Shown: in pieces, positions 24,932-39,839 of the stretch
How positions within the stretch are numbered: position 1 is the stretch's first letter
Layout of the letters: every line of letters begins with the position of its first letter
NCBI GenBank assembly: GCA_020064725.1
Contig: JAGTWJ010000008.1
Span: forward strand, 1,860,001-1,924,000
Length of the DNA stretch: 64,000 nt
Source of the DNA: Drechslerella dactyloides
Taxonomy: Eukaryota > Ascomycota > Orbiliomycetes > Orbiliales > Orbiliaceae
Direction of reading: 5' to 3'
The notes under the pieces: generated by a model
What the model saw: the letters and a program-made list of their open reading frames with translations, nothing else
Told to the model about the DNA's origin: nothing
Database searches by the model: none
Position numbers and translations under genes: made by a program

Positions 24932-27900
24932 AGGAGGAATAAGAAACGCCGCGGTATCAGAGAAAAAGAAATCTCGCGAGCGAACGAACGAACGAAAGCT
25001 CCAACAGCCTATTTCTCTCTTGCTTCGTGCAGCAGCAAAAAGAAAAGTCGAGGAAATGGCACAACCGGCCGGCCGTCAGAATCCCTCCACCAGCAGGCAG
25101 GCAGGCCTTCTTGCAATCTGTGAGAGTCAGATTAGGGGCCCCGAGCCTGCTGCCGGGCGCCCGCCGAGGTGGGGCCCGCCCGGGCTGGACCGCTGCGAGG
25201 CTCGTTCGCAGCTCCCCGGTGAACTATTCACGCCAAGCTCGTGCTCGGGGGGCGTTCCCGGGAGATTCGCCGGTACGCATGCGTTATAATTGTTTCTCCC
25301 CGGTGTCCTGACCCGCAGCAGCGCATGGCGGACGCAGGCAGACGTACATGTACGGCCTCCACGCCGCCGACAGCAGACAGACAGACAGCAGACGGACAGC
25401 AGACAGGCGCAGACGAAATGAACCCGAAGGAAAAGAAAAAAGGGCTGCTGGCCCAAAATGCCGAAACTCTGTTGGAGAAAGCCGAGTGTGGGCAAAAGAA
25501 TGCAAGACACCGCGAAGACAAATTGCCTCGTCGTCGTTAAACGTCAAAAGAATCGAGAAGGTGGTAACGAAAAACAAAATTGCTGCTGCTGCCCACAAAC
25601 CCGCCAAAAAAGAAATACCCTGCTAAACGCACCCCGAAAGCCATCTAGCCCCGTATTTCAAATGCACGTATTAGTTAAAGTCGTTTGGGCCGCCGAAAAG
25701 GGACCGGCACGCTGGGGAAATGGTCTGAGATGATGTCTTTGGCCTGAGATCAGAAGGGCACTTGACAGGCTTCCGCTTGTCGTATATTGTCGGCACGGCT
25801 GCTTTCCAAGAAGCCCTCTCGAATTTAGTCCGATAACCACAACTTGCCTGCCCCGACTGCAACTACTCGAACGGGCGACTCGCCCAGGGGCGAAATCGAG
25901 ATGGCAGCTCGCCGGCCAGGCAAGATGGAAGCTTCGAATCCTGATGGAATAACGCTAGTACCGTATAAAATAATCATTCTTCGACGGCAATCCGCTCGTG
26001 CATACAGATACTTCATGCTAATGTACAGTACGCATATTACATTAGTTACAAGTACAGTACCCGGAAAGCAATTGGGTGGCTCCGGCCAATTGCATTGCCG
26101 TATCAGAAAAGACTCGCGGCACAGCGTGTATAATCACCAGCTACTATAGCCCTAATTAGCTCCCCTCCGCGAATTATTAAGTAAAGTTTGATAAAAGTGG
26201 TTAGTGAGAAAGAGCTAAACCGCGTTGTTAGTTTAAGGCCGTCACGGATCTCACCTTCGGGTAGCATGATAATGGATGTTCTGTTGCATTTCCTTCTTCC
26301 CGCCCACAGTATGGACACATGGACGTGACCTTCTGAGATCTCGCACATGGGTTTGCACATGCAACGTATGCACGTCCAGTCCGGCCGTGTACACTACCTC
26401 GTGAACGCGCTCGCGCCGGTACTAGTACATCCAAAACTTTCATTTGAACTCAGCTCAGTCGGTCAGGTGGGCGGGAAGTGTCGACTCAAAGTTGCCTAAG
26501 CGCGAAAGAGAAAAAATTTGATTTGAATTTTGAATTAGAGCTCTTGATTGCTCATCGATGAGCCATTGCACAGGATTAATGCATCCACAGTACGAATTGC
26601 TTAAAATACCTCCTAGAACGCCATTAGCGACGCAACATCAGGAACCGCAAACTTGACTACTGCGATAGTGATCGCATTCTGTCACTTATAATCGCGGGTG
26701 ATAATATAATAATAACACGGTGACAGGCAATATGTAACAGTTTTAGCCCATTATCCATCCAGCCAAACGGAAGTCTTGCTTTTCTGGGGCTTTTCGGAAA
26801 TGTGGAAGGGGGAAATTTGACGGAGGTCGGATGCCCCTGCTCAGAGACAGCAGAAACTGGCTTCTGACCGAGCAGCAGATACACACGCCTCTTTTTTTTC
26901 TTCGGGCTGCCTCTTCCCGTGCGTCGCGTCCGCCATCGCAAGAGCCCTCCGGGCGCAAAATCGTAGGGATGACCCCCGTCCGCCGGATGGATGAAACTGG
27001 ACGGCCCTCAGAATATACAGGTCGGGCCTTTGCTGTCACTAAGTTATCGCGACAGCTTAATTGTTTAAAATTTCCCTCGGCCGGATCGTGCTTTTTACCA
27101 TAATTTACACAATTTCGGTGGACGACTCGGGTCTTTCGCCGCCGCTGCGGGCTTTTTTTGCTGCCCCTCCCCTCCACCACGGCAATAACTGTATTCCGAA
27201 CGTATTAAGTTGCTTAGTATGCTTACCTATTGTATTATATAGTTGAGATTTTTAAAAAGAAAAGAAGAGTCAGGTCGTATTATTGATTGGCGGCGTATAT
27301 AACGGGATGAGAGACTGCATGACTTGGAACACATCTTTTTCGACCGACTGCTCGTTATCTCTGGGTAAAAGGGGTGCGCCGGTGTATTCCCCAGGCTTAC
27401 CATCACGTCCACCGCCCGCCGATATGGTCAAACCGGAGAGTGTGCACACCTCGAAATTACTGGTCTGCCGTAATTACCACCAGGCAAACGCACCAATGGC
27501 ACGTCGCATCGGGAAAACTCGAGTAATGCAGGTCGGCCATCAGCCATGATCGTCTAAGACAGCTGATGCGATCGGAGCGAGGTAGCCCTTTTCGGGGGCT
27601 GCGGTACGAACAAGTCAGCATCCGAAAGGGCGTCTTCAGAACAGGCAAGAGGGAGATAAGTTAAGATGTCATCTTGTGCGTTCCGCTGCTTGCTATACTG
27701 CTGCTTGCTGCTGCTTGCTGCATGTCCGCCTGTCTGTCCCGTGTCTGTCTGAAACGACGTGAGCGGTTGTGACTTTTTCGAAGGGTGGTGACCCGGCGAG
27801 GAAAAAGGAAAGCGGCGCTGCACTTACACGACGGCTCAGGTGCTGCCATTGGTCAGCTTGGGTCAGCGGAGGTAAGCCCACCGCTGGCTGGCGTCGTCAA

Positions 27901-28700
27901 GGGAGTGCTAAAATCTAAAATTGTCAAGAGATCCCAGGAGAGCGAGTGGGAGGGACTCAGATAGACGCGTGATTCCCTTGTCGTTTCCCTGCTTGCTCCA
28001 TCGCGAGGAGATATCTGGAGATGCCATCGTGAAGGGTCCCGCGCTTAGGCCAGACGTACGTGGGTTGCTGTTGGCTTGCCTGTACACGGCTATCTACACG
28101 CATTGCTAAATCTCAGCGCAATTACCTCCCATCCGCCTCCACCCACACTACTCGACTGCATAAAAGTCGCAAGACTCACGGACGTCGGCACATATTTTTG
28201 TCTGTCGTGTTCGTCGAAAATCAAAATTCAATGCGCTCGCTGCTATTCTTAGAAGCCAAGTGGCCGAGCGCCTCATTTTTTTTTTTCGACCGACCTACCG
28301 ACCGACCGAACTCTTCTTGTTTCCGTCGAGCTATCTATGTGGAACCTCACTAAGCACGCTGTGTTTGAAAAGGGGATTTAATAATTCGAATCACAATGCC
28401 GCGCCAAGGAGCTACATGATTAGCTGCGCGGGCAGCCGATGATGATGTCTCCAGCCGTCATCGCATCGCATCATCATGGTATCAGTCGGTACCTCGTAGC
28501 CACAAGTGGCACGTACGTATACTAAATATACTTATCCGCGGATATAATATATCAGATGATATCATGGCCGTCCCGTCCGGTCTGATCTCTCAGAATTTTA
28601 TAAGCTTTAAGCTAGATAGAACCCTCCTTGGATCCAAGGAAGACCGAACGTTAACATTTTCCTGCTTGCGAACACGGCATCCACACCAGAGAAAATAAAA

Positions 28701-31700
28701 AAATAAAATAAAATAGAGAAAAAATGACAGCTGCAGCCCCCTAGTCGTCCATTCTCCCACTTTTCAAGGTTATTTCCGCTGGAGCAGCAGAAGGGGTGGG
28801 TGTGGATGACCAGGGCCCTTGTATTCCCGTGTGTGGATACAGCCTGCCTGCATGAGGCAACGCGTTAACGGCGGTGGCTGGTTGGGCACGAGAGATCGAA
28901 GGCACGTTGGACTCGAGGCTTCGTGCGTACATATTCTGTGCAGAGTACATATATGTGCTGCAATGCACATTCCACGGTTATCGCGAATCAGGATGCGACG
29001 CTGCTAACCGCATCGACGGTCGCTCGTCTCAGCTATCTCATTGGCCTGCGCAGCTGCTCGCCCGTCGGCTTTGTACATGAATGTACGAAGTGCTCCCGTG
29101 TTGGTAGCATTCTCTGCTCGCTTTGGCCGGCGGGCGTCTCTGCGAGGCCGTCTCGGATGATACTGTACATGTGTGCACGAATTTGTACTGGAGTTGAAGT
29201 AAGAGTGACTTGTTTGTCGTCTGGGTGTGGTGTAACGGGAGCAGGGTCGGAGCTCCCCGAGGCCCGGGGAGGTGAGTTCCGCCCGCTCCCCGGGACCGCC
29301 CCCTTCGAAATCCGACTTTGGCATCACGGCGCATCGCAATCAAACCGAATCTGCAGTCTGGCGCCCAGGTTCCGTCGCAAATCGCAAGCAGAAACGGATC
29401 CCACCTGACACTCGAGCGCTTGTGCTAACCTTCACCAGCGGATCGCAGACTCGAGCTCGAATTTTAAGCACCCGGTCAGAAAATAGAACGAGGGATCGTG
29501 CACGCAAACTTGCAGTGCGCAATTCATTCATACGCAGGCAGTACTACTCCCAAGCAAGTGCCTTTGTGCTTCCACATCCATTTCCATATCCACTTCCATC
29601 GCATTGGTGATACCACAACACGTGCAGGGCGATGAAACCAAGTTAATGAGGCTAGCCCTCTGCTCCAAACCACCGAGACTCGAGACGCGAGCTGGACTCC
29701 TTTTCGCATCGACCTTCCCTGCCCGTCGGGTTTTCACTTGGGAGGAAGGAATGCAAGGCAAGGGAACAAGCTGTACGACGCGACACAGACACAGCTGCGC
29801 TCGCATGTGCATGGTCCGCCAGATGAATTTCGAGCGTGTCCGTCGGCGCGCAGGCAGGCAGGCGGGCGGGCAGGCGGGCAGGCATGGCGTAGCATGGCAT
29901 AGCCTATCCGTCCGAGCGACTTGGGGCAGCTTCGTGTCTCCCTCGTGAAACCTTCCCAACATCTGTGCCCGATGCTGCGGTTTCCCCAGGCTCAGACTGG
30001 CTGGCTTTGAACTTTGATTCTGATATGGCCTGTCTGTGCAATGGCCATGGCCGCCATGTTGAACATGGGTGGACCGGGTGCCAGGCAGGCCGCCGCGGCC
30101 CCTTTGGCGGTCGACTGTCGTGGGCCGCCGACCCAAGTCGTCTCCCGTCCGTCAGTCGCAGTTGGACTCGCTCAAGTATGCACTCACTCGCTCCATTGGT
30201 CCGTGTGCGAGTGTGGGCACCTACAGGCGGTATACCACAGGTACGGCTGCTGCTGCTCCTGCTGCTCCAAATACCTGCCTGCTTCTCGCCAGCGCCGTCG
30301 CGCAAGAATATCCTCCGTAGCCTGTCAAAGGGGAGGAAGGGAGGCCGGCCTTGTAATTAATTGTTGGGAACGGGTCCCGCCGAATGATATCCTTAATTAC
30401 GGCCCCTAGCAGCAAGCCCGTCGACCAGCTGTGGGCCGCGGTCCGTCGACGGAACCCATAGTTCTATTCACGGCGATTGGTGTAATTGTTAGCTACATTC
30501 CTCAACTTGAGACAGTTCGAAATAGCTGGCATGATACGAGGGAGACCGGTCGAATCAGAGCATTGTGGCAGTAGACTAAATTGTGGCTGCAGTCTCGATA
30601 CCCGCTGACCGAACCCGCACGCGGATCGAGGTATTTCCCCTGGCTTCGTCTAGCTACTTGTAAATTGACTAGCTATACCACGATCTCATATTACAGTCTC
30701 CGCGCGAATACCTCGGTTGTTCTTACGTATATTTTTAAAATTTTACGCAGACGCCGATATCAATTCCTTGGAAGATGCAGATGTCCTAGTTGTAATACCA
30801 AGCTATAGCGCTAACTAGCTACGCACGTACGGCGTCCATCTAGTGCTCAAGCATCCCCCCGACGCAAGGACTTGTCTGCATGCCTGCAGACCGAGTGCTT
30901 CTTCTGAAACACTGGGAGTTTGTTGTAAAGATCGATTTGGAAATGAAGCAGCAGCCTGGCCGGCATCGTATGATTGGTCTGGCCGCAGCCACCTCAGCTG
31001 GTCTGGGCCCAACAATAGCTCTCCTCAGCTAGCTCTCCGTCATCTCTCAATATCAAATAGCATCGCATCGGTATGTCTCATTCGGTCTAATACCCGCTCT
31101 AACGTGAGCCTCTTCATCGATCATGAACCTTGACGACATGGACGCCTTCCGTACCTATCGATAGTGTACACAAGCGCAGCGCTGTCCATCCTGCCATCGC
31201 ATCGGACACTTGCAAGCCAGCCGGCCTCGTCGATCGCATTGTGCGGAATTCACCACCAGGGCCCATCCTTACCCTCTACCTCCCGCCTGCATCGTACAGC
31301 TCATCAAGCACTATCGACCCAGCGCGCCCAGCCGGCGAATCGCCCCAGCTTGTCAGCGGCGTTCGTTCTACTCAGTAGCTCCCAGAAATCCGACACGGCT
31401 TCAGACCGATCCCTCAAGGGTGACAGGACTGACTATTCTCCATCAGCATGCCGGCAAGCTGGCAAGCTGGCAAGCTCCCCCGTCACAAGGATCTGGAACT
31501 TGCTCGACAAGGATACGATCGATAGACTGCATCCAACACCTACGGCCAGCTGCACTTTTCATACGTCCATCGCGAGCAGCTATGCATTCTCTAGGCAGGA
31601 CACAACCAGCTGGGCTCATAGATTTCTATTTCGAGATACACGCTGTCGGCCTACGTTACTGTCCGGCAGCTTCCAATCCTTCAGAACATGCGCACTAGAA

Positions 31701-34700
31701 CGTTGGCTGGCTCGAAGGAACGACTCGATGGCACGACACCGGATAGATGCCATGCCATGCCGTGCATGATGCTAACCGCTCAGCAACCGTATACGCACAT
31801 CAGCTGAGCTCCAAGGCCGCAGGCCGATCCGCACCCCCTAGCAGAGGAGAATGCCGTCTATCTGGCCACGATCACCAGAGGCGAAACCAACCAGCCTAGA
31901 CAGGCGGCCCGGCACAGTTTCAAGCCCTCCCCAGCATCTGATAGGTCATGGAGTAGGACAAGGACGAGGGAGGCCAGGAGGCACGCAAGCACCCATCGGC
32001 CGCCGAAGCTGGTTCCCGATACCTATGTCCTCACCCGGATATTCAGAAGGCAGTATTCTGTGTGAGGTAACGTTACAGCAAGCACATGCTAGGCCCTCGC
32101 TCGCATGCCTTCCAGCGGGGAGGGCTTTTTTTTTTTTTTTTCCTTTCCTCCTCTTCTGGCTGGGATTTTTGACTTCCCCTCCCCGCGTGATCCTTGATCT
32201 CGACAAGGTTTCACTTGTACGAGGGAAGGTGCATCGACATGTACTGGGTAGGTATGGAATGTCGGGTACTCTGACGGCCTCTACACACGTACAAGACGCA
32301 CTTTATAATTATTCATCGCCGGACTGAGATTTGAGATACTCTTCCCGATGGGAACTGCCGCCATGTCAAACCGACGGGATGGCCGACGTCTGACATGTCA
32401 GATGGTATCGCAGTCGACGTCGATCGGAGAAACCGAATGCAGATGTTGATTTTGCGCAATTTTGCAGTCATCGACGCAATGCACCCGTCGGGTTCGAGTT
32501 ACGCGTACAGTTAAGTTCGACAGATATTAGAATCGATTGACGTGAGCCGTGTATATTGTTGATAGAAAACTCCGCTTTCTATGACCGACCACCCCTCATC
32601 TTGATAGATTAACAGCCGCTGTATCGCGATAAAATAATACTTGCGACGCGGCGGGCAATATCGTACATGCGTGCACAATTTCCCAGATCGATTTTTATGG
32701 AGCCCTATCGCAACTCATAACTCCCCGAAAAGATCCAACGGATACAAAAATTTGCAACACCAGGTTACCAGATCAGGAAGTTCTGTCTTGCTTTGGGCTC
32801 TGTGAAACCTAGAAATTGGCCCATCGCAATCATCCATTTCTATAAACATCACCAAACCGGCTCATCTCCGCGCGCGCGACACATCGCTCACAGCCCGCCG
32901 ACGCCGTTCTGTTTTGATATCAAATACCGCCTGGAAATTTGCAGTGTTAACTGATTTTAGCGATTGACTGGGAAGTCCTGGGTGAGACCCAGTTGTTCCC
33001 TGCCAGTCGGCCATGGACCTTGGGGCAGCTGCCCCCTTCGCATCTAGCGCGTCCGGGGACCCAGGATGACACAGGCCCGAGCTGTCTATCCGGGTCTGAT
33101 CGCAAACCAGCATCAAGAGGCCAAGTATCGCGAGCAAGGTCGCCTGCAACAGGGTCGTCAGAAAATCCTCCGAGTGGCAGGATCTTGCTTCGCTTCTCGC
33201 TCTTCCCTTACCCGAGAGACATTGAAGATGTCAAGATCTCAAAGCCCAAAAAAATCGAGATGGATTCGAGAACGAGCTAAAGCCGATTATCCATGCCGAA
33301 GCATATTTCAGGAACATCTCCACGGCTGGACGAAATTGACTTCCCCTCTTCTACAGTAACCACCACCCTCCAAATCTCAAGCCACACGCGCATGCAACAG
33401 AGCAGAAACTGCTTTCTTCGTTAAGTCCGGACTAAGCTGTCAAGACCCTTTGAAAGAGTAAGCCACCGCCGACTCGCCACGGCAACTTACGCTCGTTCCT
33501 GTACTGTTTGCTGGACAGACAGACAAGAACCGGGTGAACGAATTGCAGCATTAGCACGGTCAATTATTAACGGGCCGGATTTTCCGATCTGATAAGGCTG
33601 GTTGAATGCATTGAAACCCTTCTTATCTGGTTATCAACCACAGCCGGCCAGGGATAATAATCTCACCGCCGCCGTAATTTCACGAATGTGCCCATATCTT
33701 CGAACGATGCTCGTCATGATGTTGGCCCTGCTCCGTACTCCATTCCTCCTCCACCATTTTACTCCGCCCTTCGCACGAAATAACCGACACGCAGCCTGCC
33801 GGTAGTCTGCATGCCTGGGGAGCCTCCACGAGCCTTTTCCTCCATGCTCTGGCACGTGCTCCTGTAAGAACGGACCAGTCAGACCGCAGCTGGCCATGTC
33901 CGTGGTTTTTGCTTTTGCGGTTCTAGGCAGCGACTTTTTCTTTTCCAATGAGTGCTTTTCCGCAAAGGCTAACTAACTTCCTTTCGCTGAGGGTCCAAGC
34001 CCCACGGAAATCTCGGGTTGCTGCTTGGGACGGCGGCGCTCACCAACACAGAAAGCAATGTAATATACCGAGTACAGACAGACATGAGAACACGCTTTAT
34101 CATTATCGGGTCATGAACCGCTGCAAGATTTGAATCAGCACGGGGGCGTTTTTTTGTTGATTTCCCTCTCGCATTCACGAGGAACTCCGCACGGTTGAGC
34201 GCGAGACGCGGTTCGTCAGCGGTTTTTAAGCCAAGCATCATTCCCAATCCGCCGTCGTGAGTCCTCTGGCGTGGATGCTCTAACACTGTGGCTTACTCTC
34301 ACCAGCTCTCTGACAAATTAAAGCCACAATAAGCGATCCGGCCAGCATTCCAACCGAGGCAGCGTGGTGTCATGGTCCCCGGGAATGCCACCCATCCCGG
34401 GCCTTGGCTCCCCGAAGCCTGCAATGCATCCCGGCGCCAGCAACCAGTCGTCCCCGGCCAAGATGCTAGTGATCGCCTTGTTCAGCCATTTTCGCTCGAT
34501 GGCTTGCCAAAAACCCCAGTCACGGGAAGCCGTTGAACGGTCTAACGCATTGTGCAAGGTTCAAGGGATACCCTGGTTTTCGCACTGCCAATGCAGCACC
34601 CTCGACGCAAACCAGATGCGTCTTCCTTCGCCTTCTGGCCTTCGATGCGTGTGCGTGCGTGTGTCGTGGTGGTTCCTGCAAAGGCGACGCAACAAAGCAC

Positions 34701-37700
34701 ACATCCTGAAATTTAACCATTCCAGCCCGCCGATTGGTCCCACACCCGTCACCCATGAGCTCTCGCCCTCCTCTTGGTCTCCTCCGACACGGATACGGAC
34801 ACGGGCGATGGAGGGACAGGAAAAAAAAAAGGTTGCCAAGTTTGTTGTTTGGGTCGCGATTGCGCAACCACCAGCCTGCCTGCTGATGGGGGTGTGGGTG
34901 GGATTTTCTTATTCCTGCCGGCCAATGCTCTCCTGTTCCCTCCCATGCGGGAACTGGGACTGGACTGGCAGCAGAATCTTGCATCCATCCTCGAACAGCA
35001 TCCGGCCTGCAAAATGCTGGTGGAGAACCACGTCGGCTCGTCCATCTTATCACCAACATCGTTCGTTCATACTTGCATGGAAGCATGCCATGCTGCATGC
35101 TTCAGACTGTAAAAAAAGAACACCCGCAAGCAGGCTTCTTGTCCGAACCTATCGATCGACGATGGGCCGGCTGGGGGTAAGCTGTCGTTTCGACGCCCCA
35201 GAAAATATTCTATACATACGCAGCACATATGTGCTAAGTACGGTCCATGCCATGCAATGCACGCCCTGTGTCCGTCCACAAGTAGAGAATTTTGCCACAT
35301 CTTCAGGAAAATCCAACAGGAAACCCCAGTGGCTTGTGCATACGCTAGTTAACGAGACGAGCCCACTCCAGACATTCACGTCAATCCGCTTAAGCTTGGT
35401 CAGTTAGCTAAACATACTGACGTCGACGAAAGGCCGGAAGCAAGCTTTGCCGCTGGCCGGCCGTCTTGAATGTCTCTCCTGTTGTATTTTCGCAAAATTG
35501 CACAATTAACTTCACATGTAACGAGCGTTCCGCCCTATTTTCCGCCATTCACATGGACAGTGTATCACCCGCGAGCGTTTCGTATGTAAAGTGCTTGTAG
35601 AGAATCGTCAGCAACGGGAGAGTCAAGGAACTAGCAGCCAAAAATCAAGAAAAAGTGGGGCCCGGACGAGCACGAACCGTCCAGATCATGATCGCCCCGG
35701 CCGAACATTCCTAAAGGAAAGCAGGAGCAAAACGGACGACCGAGCGGAGTCAGAGAGCGAAAAAGAAACAACAAACCGCACGCAAAGCAACGAAATGTCG
35801 AAATGAAGCTCCCAAACCGAAAAAGAAAAGAACAATAAGGGTTGACGAACAGGAGGGGAAAGGGACCACTAGCTTATTGGTACTGTGTACTGCAGAACAA
35901 GTATTCCGTACGAAGTACGGACAACAGTAACAAAAGGGATTCTCCCAGAAAAAGCCTCACCCGATATCATAAGGTGAGAAAGGGAGTACTAAGTATTAGT
36001 TGAGACGCCCTTGTCTGGGAGGTCTGTATAGGGACTTAGTTCGGCATTAGTGTGACGCTGGCTGCAACCACTACGGTATCGTTTACTCGCAGTGCGGTGC
36101 AGCGCAGCAGCATCAGCGGTATATTCCTTTCGAGGGTCCTTTGTTCGTAATCTATCGATCAATCGAGATGATCAGCCAGTCCTCACGCCGGCCACTCCAT
36201 TGTTCGATTTCCCCGCGCGGCGGCCTGCTATCATATCAGACCCGTCGACCGCGGATCTATATCGTCTCGAACCCCATATATAATCTAGCAACTTTACGCT
36301 GCCGTTAGCTTCCAACGGTATTTTCTAATTATACAATTACTGATATACGACCCCCCAAGCATAATAAGGCCTCAATTCTGGGCCCATCTTTACCCCCATA
36401 CTATCTGGCTGGCCATCGGCCATATCCCCCAGAAGCCAGCAGCCAGCGGCCTGGTGATATTGAATCGCTCCATAAGCATTACATACATACGGCACATTAC
36501 CACAAATACCCTAGCCGTTATGAGGCTAAATAGGAAGAATTCGCCGCGAGAGGGGGACACGAGAGGGAATGAGTGGGCGCAGACGCAGAAAATGCCAACA
36601 GGTGTGCAAGCAGGCTGCGCACGAGCCAAGTTTGAGATATATTATACTGCCTCTTAAATGCATGATATGATATGATCCTGACCGACCTCCTCGCCCTCGC
36701 CCAACGTATGCTAACGAACCCCCTACCGAAAAATTCCGCACGATCTAATATATCCAACAAAGCGAGCGCAGCGGTATCGCTACCTGTTATTGCACGATCC
36801 GAACGTTATAGTTGTGGTATGGTATGCCTACGTATTATATCTGATCTGGCCAAGCTAACTGCCCTTTTCAATAATTAATCAACAACGTATATGTAAGTAC
36901 CGAGTATAGAATGCACGCAAGCGGGTGGGCGGACTGCAGCGTCTACATACACATCCAGCATGCCACTTATGTAAGTACATGAAATATGCATATGATATAT
37001 GTCTGTAGAACGGAGTCGATGCCCGCGACAGGCAAATTTTCCGGTCGTGGACACCACCACCGTTATTTCCATTTCCATACCTGCGAAAGAAAATTTTTCC
37101 CTCGACACGGGAGAGCAATCACTACCTGCATAGACGTGCCGCCGGACTAACCAACCAGCTCGCAGCCTAGTTCTTGGCTGGTATAAACCGCTTCCTTCTC
37201 CATTGTAAAGTTATGTACCTGATAATACCCTGCGCCGTAGCTTGCGGAGCTCGAAGAGCAGCGTATATTACAGACCTCTAGCGCACTCGCACATACGGTC
37301 TAGACGCAGTAACGAGCTATCTTGACGTGGACGGGACGGGTGATATGTTAGTGCTATTTTACCATACGACGGGTTGCATGCGATAGAGCCTCCTCGACTC
37401 GCCCCCGGCCAAGTTGTCCGACTTGGTCTGAATTTACTTGACCCCACCCTGTCTGTCTGTCCGTCTGCCTGCCTGCCCTCCTGATCTCGACTTTGAGTAT
37501 GTCCACTATTACATGATTTACCTATATCATATCGAGTGCGTGCGGTCTATAGCACGGCCATTTATCATAGGCAAGCTCCACCGCGCGCAGAATTTAGAGC
37601 CCTCGGTTGCGGTCCCTCAAGGACGCGATCCTAGCACAACGGTGGGGACCAGCATGCCCCCGGCGCACACCTTCCCTTGACTCTCTCTGTAACATGGTGC

Positions 37701-39839
37701 GAGATAATAGTCGGGTGTGTGCGTAAACTCGAGTTTACTGCAAAGTACGGAATGCGATTTGCAGATCTCCCCTTCTATCTGCTGCTGTAGTTCAATGAAC
37801 CGTAAGCAAAAAAGGTCGGATATCCGGAATGCGCGGTCTAGATGTTAATTATATAATACGATTGATATATTAAACTATGATTTACGATATGCCGATAAAT
37901 TTATGATTTCAAGTCCGTGCATACAGTATGCAGTCGCTTTCACCTCAGCTGACCAGATGCACAAGTTGAAGTCTACCAATGGACACACTTCGTTATACGT
38001 AAAGCATATACGTATACGGTAACCAGACTTGCGAGACAAAATGTCAGTGAACCCTGCAGCAAGTTATACCCAGTTGCAGGTCTGCGCAGGCCAAAGGGGC
38101 TGGTTAGCTTCGCGAGACAAGTTGGATGTCTTGAACTTAGATGGAGGCATGGTCGGGTCCCCCGCTATACACCGATGCCCGAGTTCTGTCTGCACGCTCC
38201 TTCTACGATACACAGATACGAAATGCCTGCTGTAGCGAGCGCTAGCGACAACCAAAGTTACAGTGTCAGGGAACCCGCCAGCGGCTACAGAATCATGCTC
38301 AAGCTTCCATCCATGCTTGTATTGATTGCTTCGCTGACCTGGTGTCTCCCGACAGCATTGTGGGAAGCGTCTATCTTCGTGATTGGGTATATGCCTATAG
38401 CCACAACCTGTAACTTCGACCGTGCGCATCATGCATATCGTGCGGGCGTCTATATATCGATTCACGTAACTATCCACTTCACGACCGGCGTCGGCCTCGA
38501 GCTGGATCCAGTCGATGCTGGTCTCGCAAACCAAACCCACACAGTTCCAGTCGATGACAAAAGCGCTCGCCCGAGCTGCTCCATCTATCCATCCTATACG
38601 ATTACAATCCTTTTTCATCATTTACTATAAGTGTTATGTCAAATATATACACGGCACCGCAAGACATGCGTGAGCGCGTGCGTCCCAGAGTACTGATTCC
38701 GCTGAATTTACATACACGAACCTGAATAATCGAGCGAGCTGGGTCGGATCGCAATCGCGACCAGCTCACGCATCGTCAAATCCTACACTACATTATTACA
38801 AATAAGCAATATATCATCTACCTACGCGATCCAGCGAACCGACGTAGTTCCCGGCAAATGCAATCGCACACGACAAGCTGTAGCCATCGACGATAAAAAA
38901 AAGAAAGAAGAAAAGCAACCGCTAGAAGGAGGGAAAGGCGCAAGAAGCCCAATATTGCGATATGATATGAACACCGATCGATCGAATCGATAGCAGAATT
39001 TCCGCGGGGAGGATGGGGAAATGGAGGAAGAAAAGAAAATGGTAGACTAAGCCGATTCGCGGTAGGTGGTAATCCCTTCGGCCGCAATGTAGTAAATGTG
39101 ACACTGCGACGCCGAAACATGACAAAAAAACAATATCGTTACATCCAACAATAATCAACACGCAGCAGAGTATGCAGAGCTGGGGAAAATGGCGAGGAAA
39201 AGAAATGTGACGAGAGATAGGGAAATATTGTCAGTTAAGGAAGCTCGCAACAAAAAAAGTGCAATATGTGGTAAGAGGTTGTTTTTGTTTTTTTCCCTGC
39301 CCTTCCCTCGCCGTACATATGCAGATGATAGGTATGATATGAAATTGTCATGCTCCCGTCCGATATGCAGCTCAAGTAAAAAAGGATAGAGTGAACAACT
39401 AGTGTCAATCATGGTACGCCCGCCGGTATAAAAAAAAATAAAAAATGAAAAAAAATGTGGTTAATGATTCCACCCGTAGACGCCAAAGATAGTGGAACGA
39501 AACAATAAGGGGAGAAAGAAAGAAAGAAGAAAATGCAATAATGGTTAGTGTGTGTAAGACTTTTCGCTCGCTCTCTCTTTCCATTCGGATATCCCGTCTT
39601 GAAGTGTAAAGTGCAGGGGGTGCGACCCCCAAGTTCGTTGGTAAAGAAAAGGAAAATTGGATGCCTAAAAGGAGGTTATTTTGTCCTGCCTTGTGCCATG
39701 TATCAGCCCGCCAGCTGTTCGTATCGTAGAGCAAGAAAAAAAGAAAACCCGATTTCTAATTTCTGACTGGTCTCGGGGAACTTCTTACCTTGTACTAGGA
39801 TCGGAGGGGAGCCAGCGCGCCAAAGAGGTCCCCGCGAGT
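28701..39839. other. Gene desert, second part, no gene seen
   Basis: About 11 kb without a supportable gene. The longest open frame, 34364-35407 plus (347 codons), is low in recognisable features, has an equally open antisense partner and shows no family motif. Another of 201 codons at 31164-31769 and one of 185 codons at 38064-38621 minus are similar. A T16 tract lies at 32126-32141 and a GGCA array at 29850-29884. The last few hundred bases before 39840 are the 3' flank of the GH17 gene. Long non-coding RNAs or decayed transposons are possible but not visible by eye. Confidence 0.5.
29850..29884. repeat. (GGCA/GGCG)n microsatellite
   Basis: GCAGGCAG and GGCGGGCAG units, the same motif as at 24878-24931. 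Confidence 0.75.

Larger units (their letters stand above)
23067..28700. other. Gene desert, first part, with clustered microsatellites
   Basis: From about 23070 to 23900 this is probably leader and promoter of the DUF8032-type gene: CT-rich on the minus strand, with a donor-like GTAAGT at 23313-23318 that may end a 5' exon. The rest holds no recognisable gene. It carries dense TGAC, GATG, TGTG and GGCA repeats between 24100 and 24930. The open frames are short, repetitive, or antisense to one another. Confidence 0.5.

Noticed and set aside
32480..32515. Possible tRNA T-loop (GGTTCGAGTT)
   Set aside because: No paired T-stem and no cloverleaf in the preceding 70 bases.
34364..35407. 347-codon plus-strand open frame in the gene desert
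   Set aside because: No family motif, Cys/Trp-rich random composition, and long antisense frames over the same bases. No credible splice extension.
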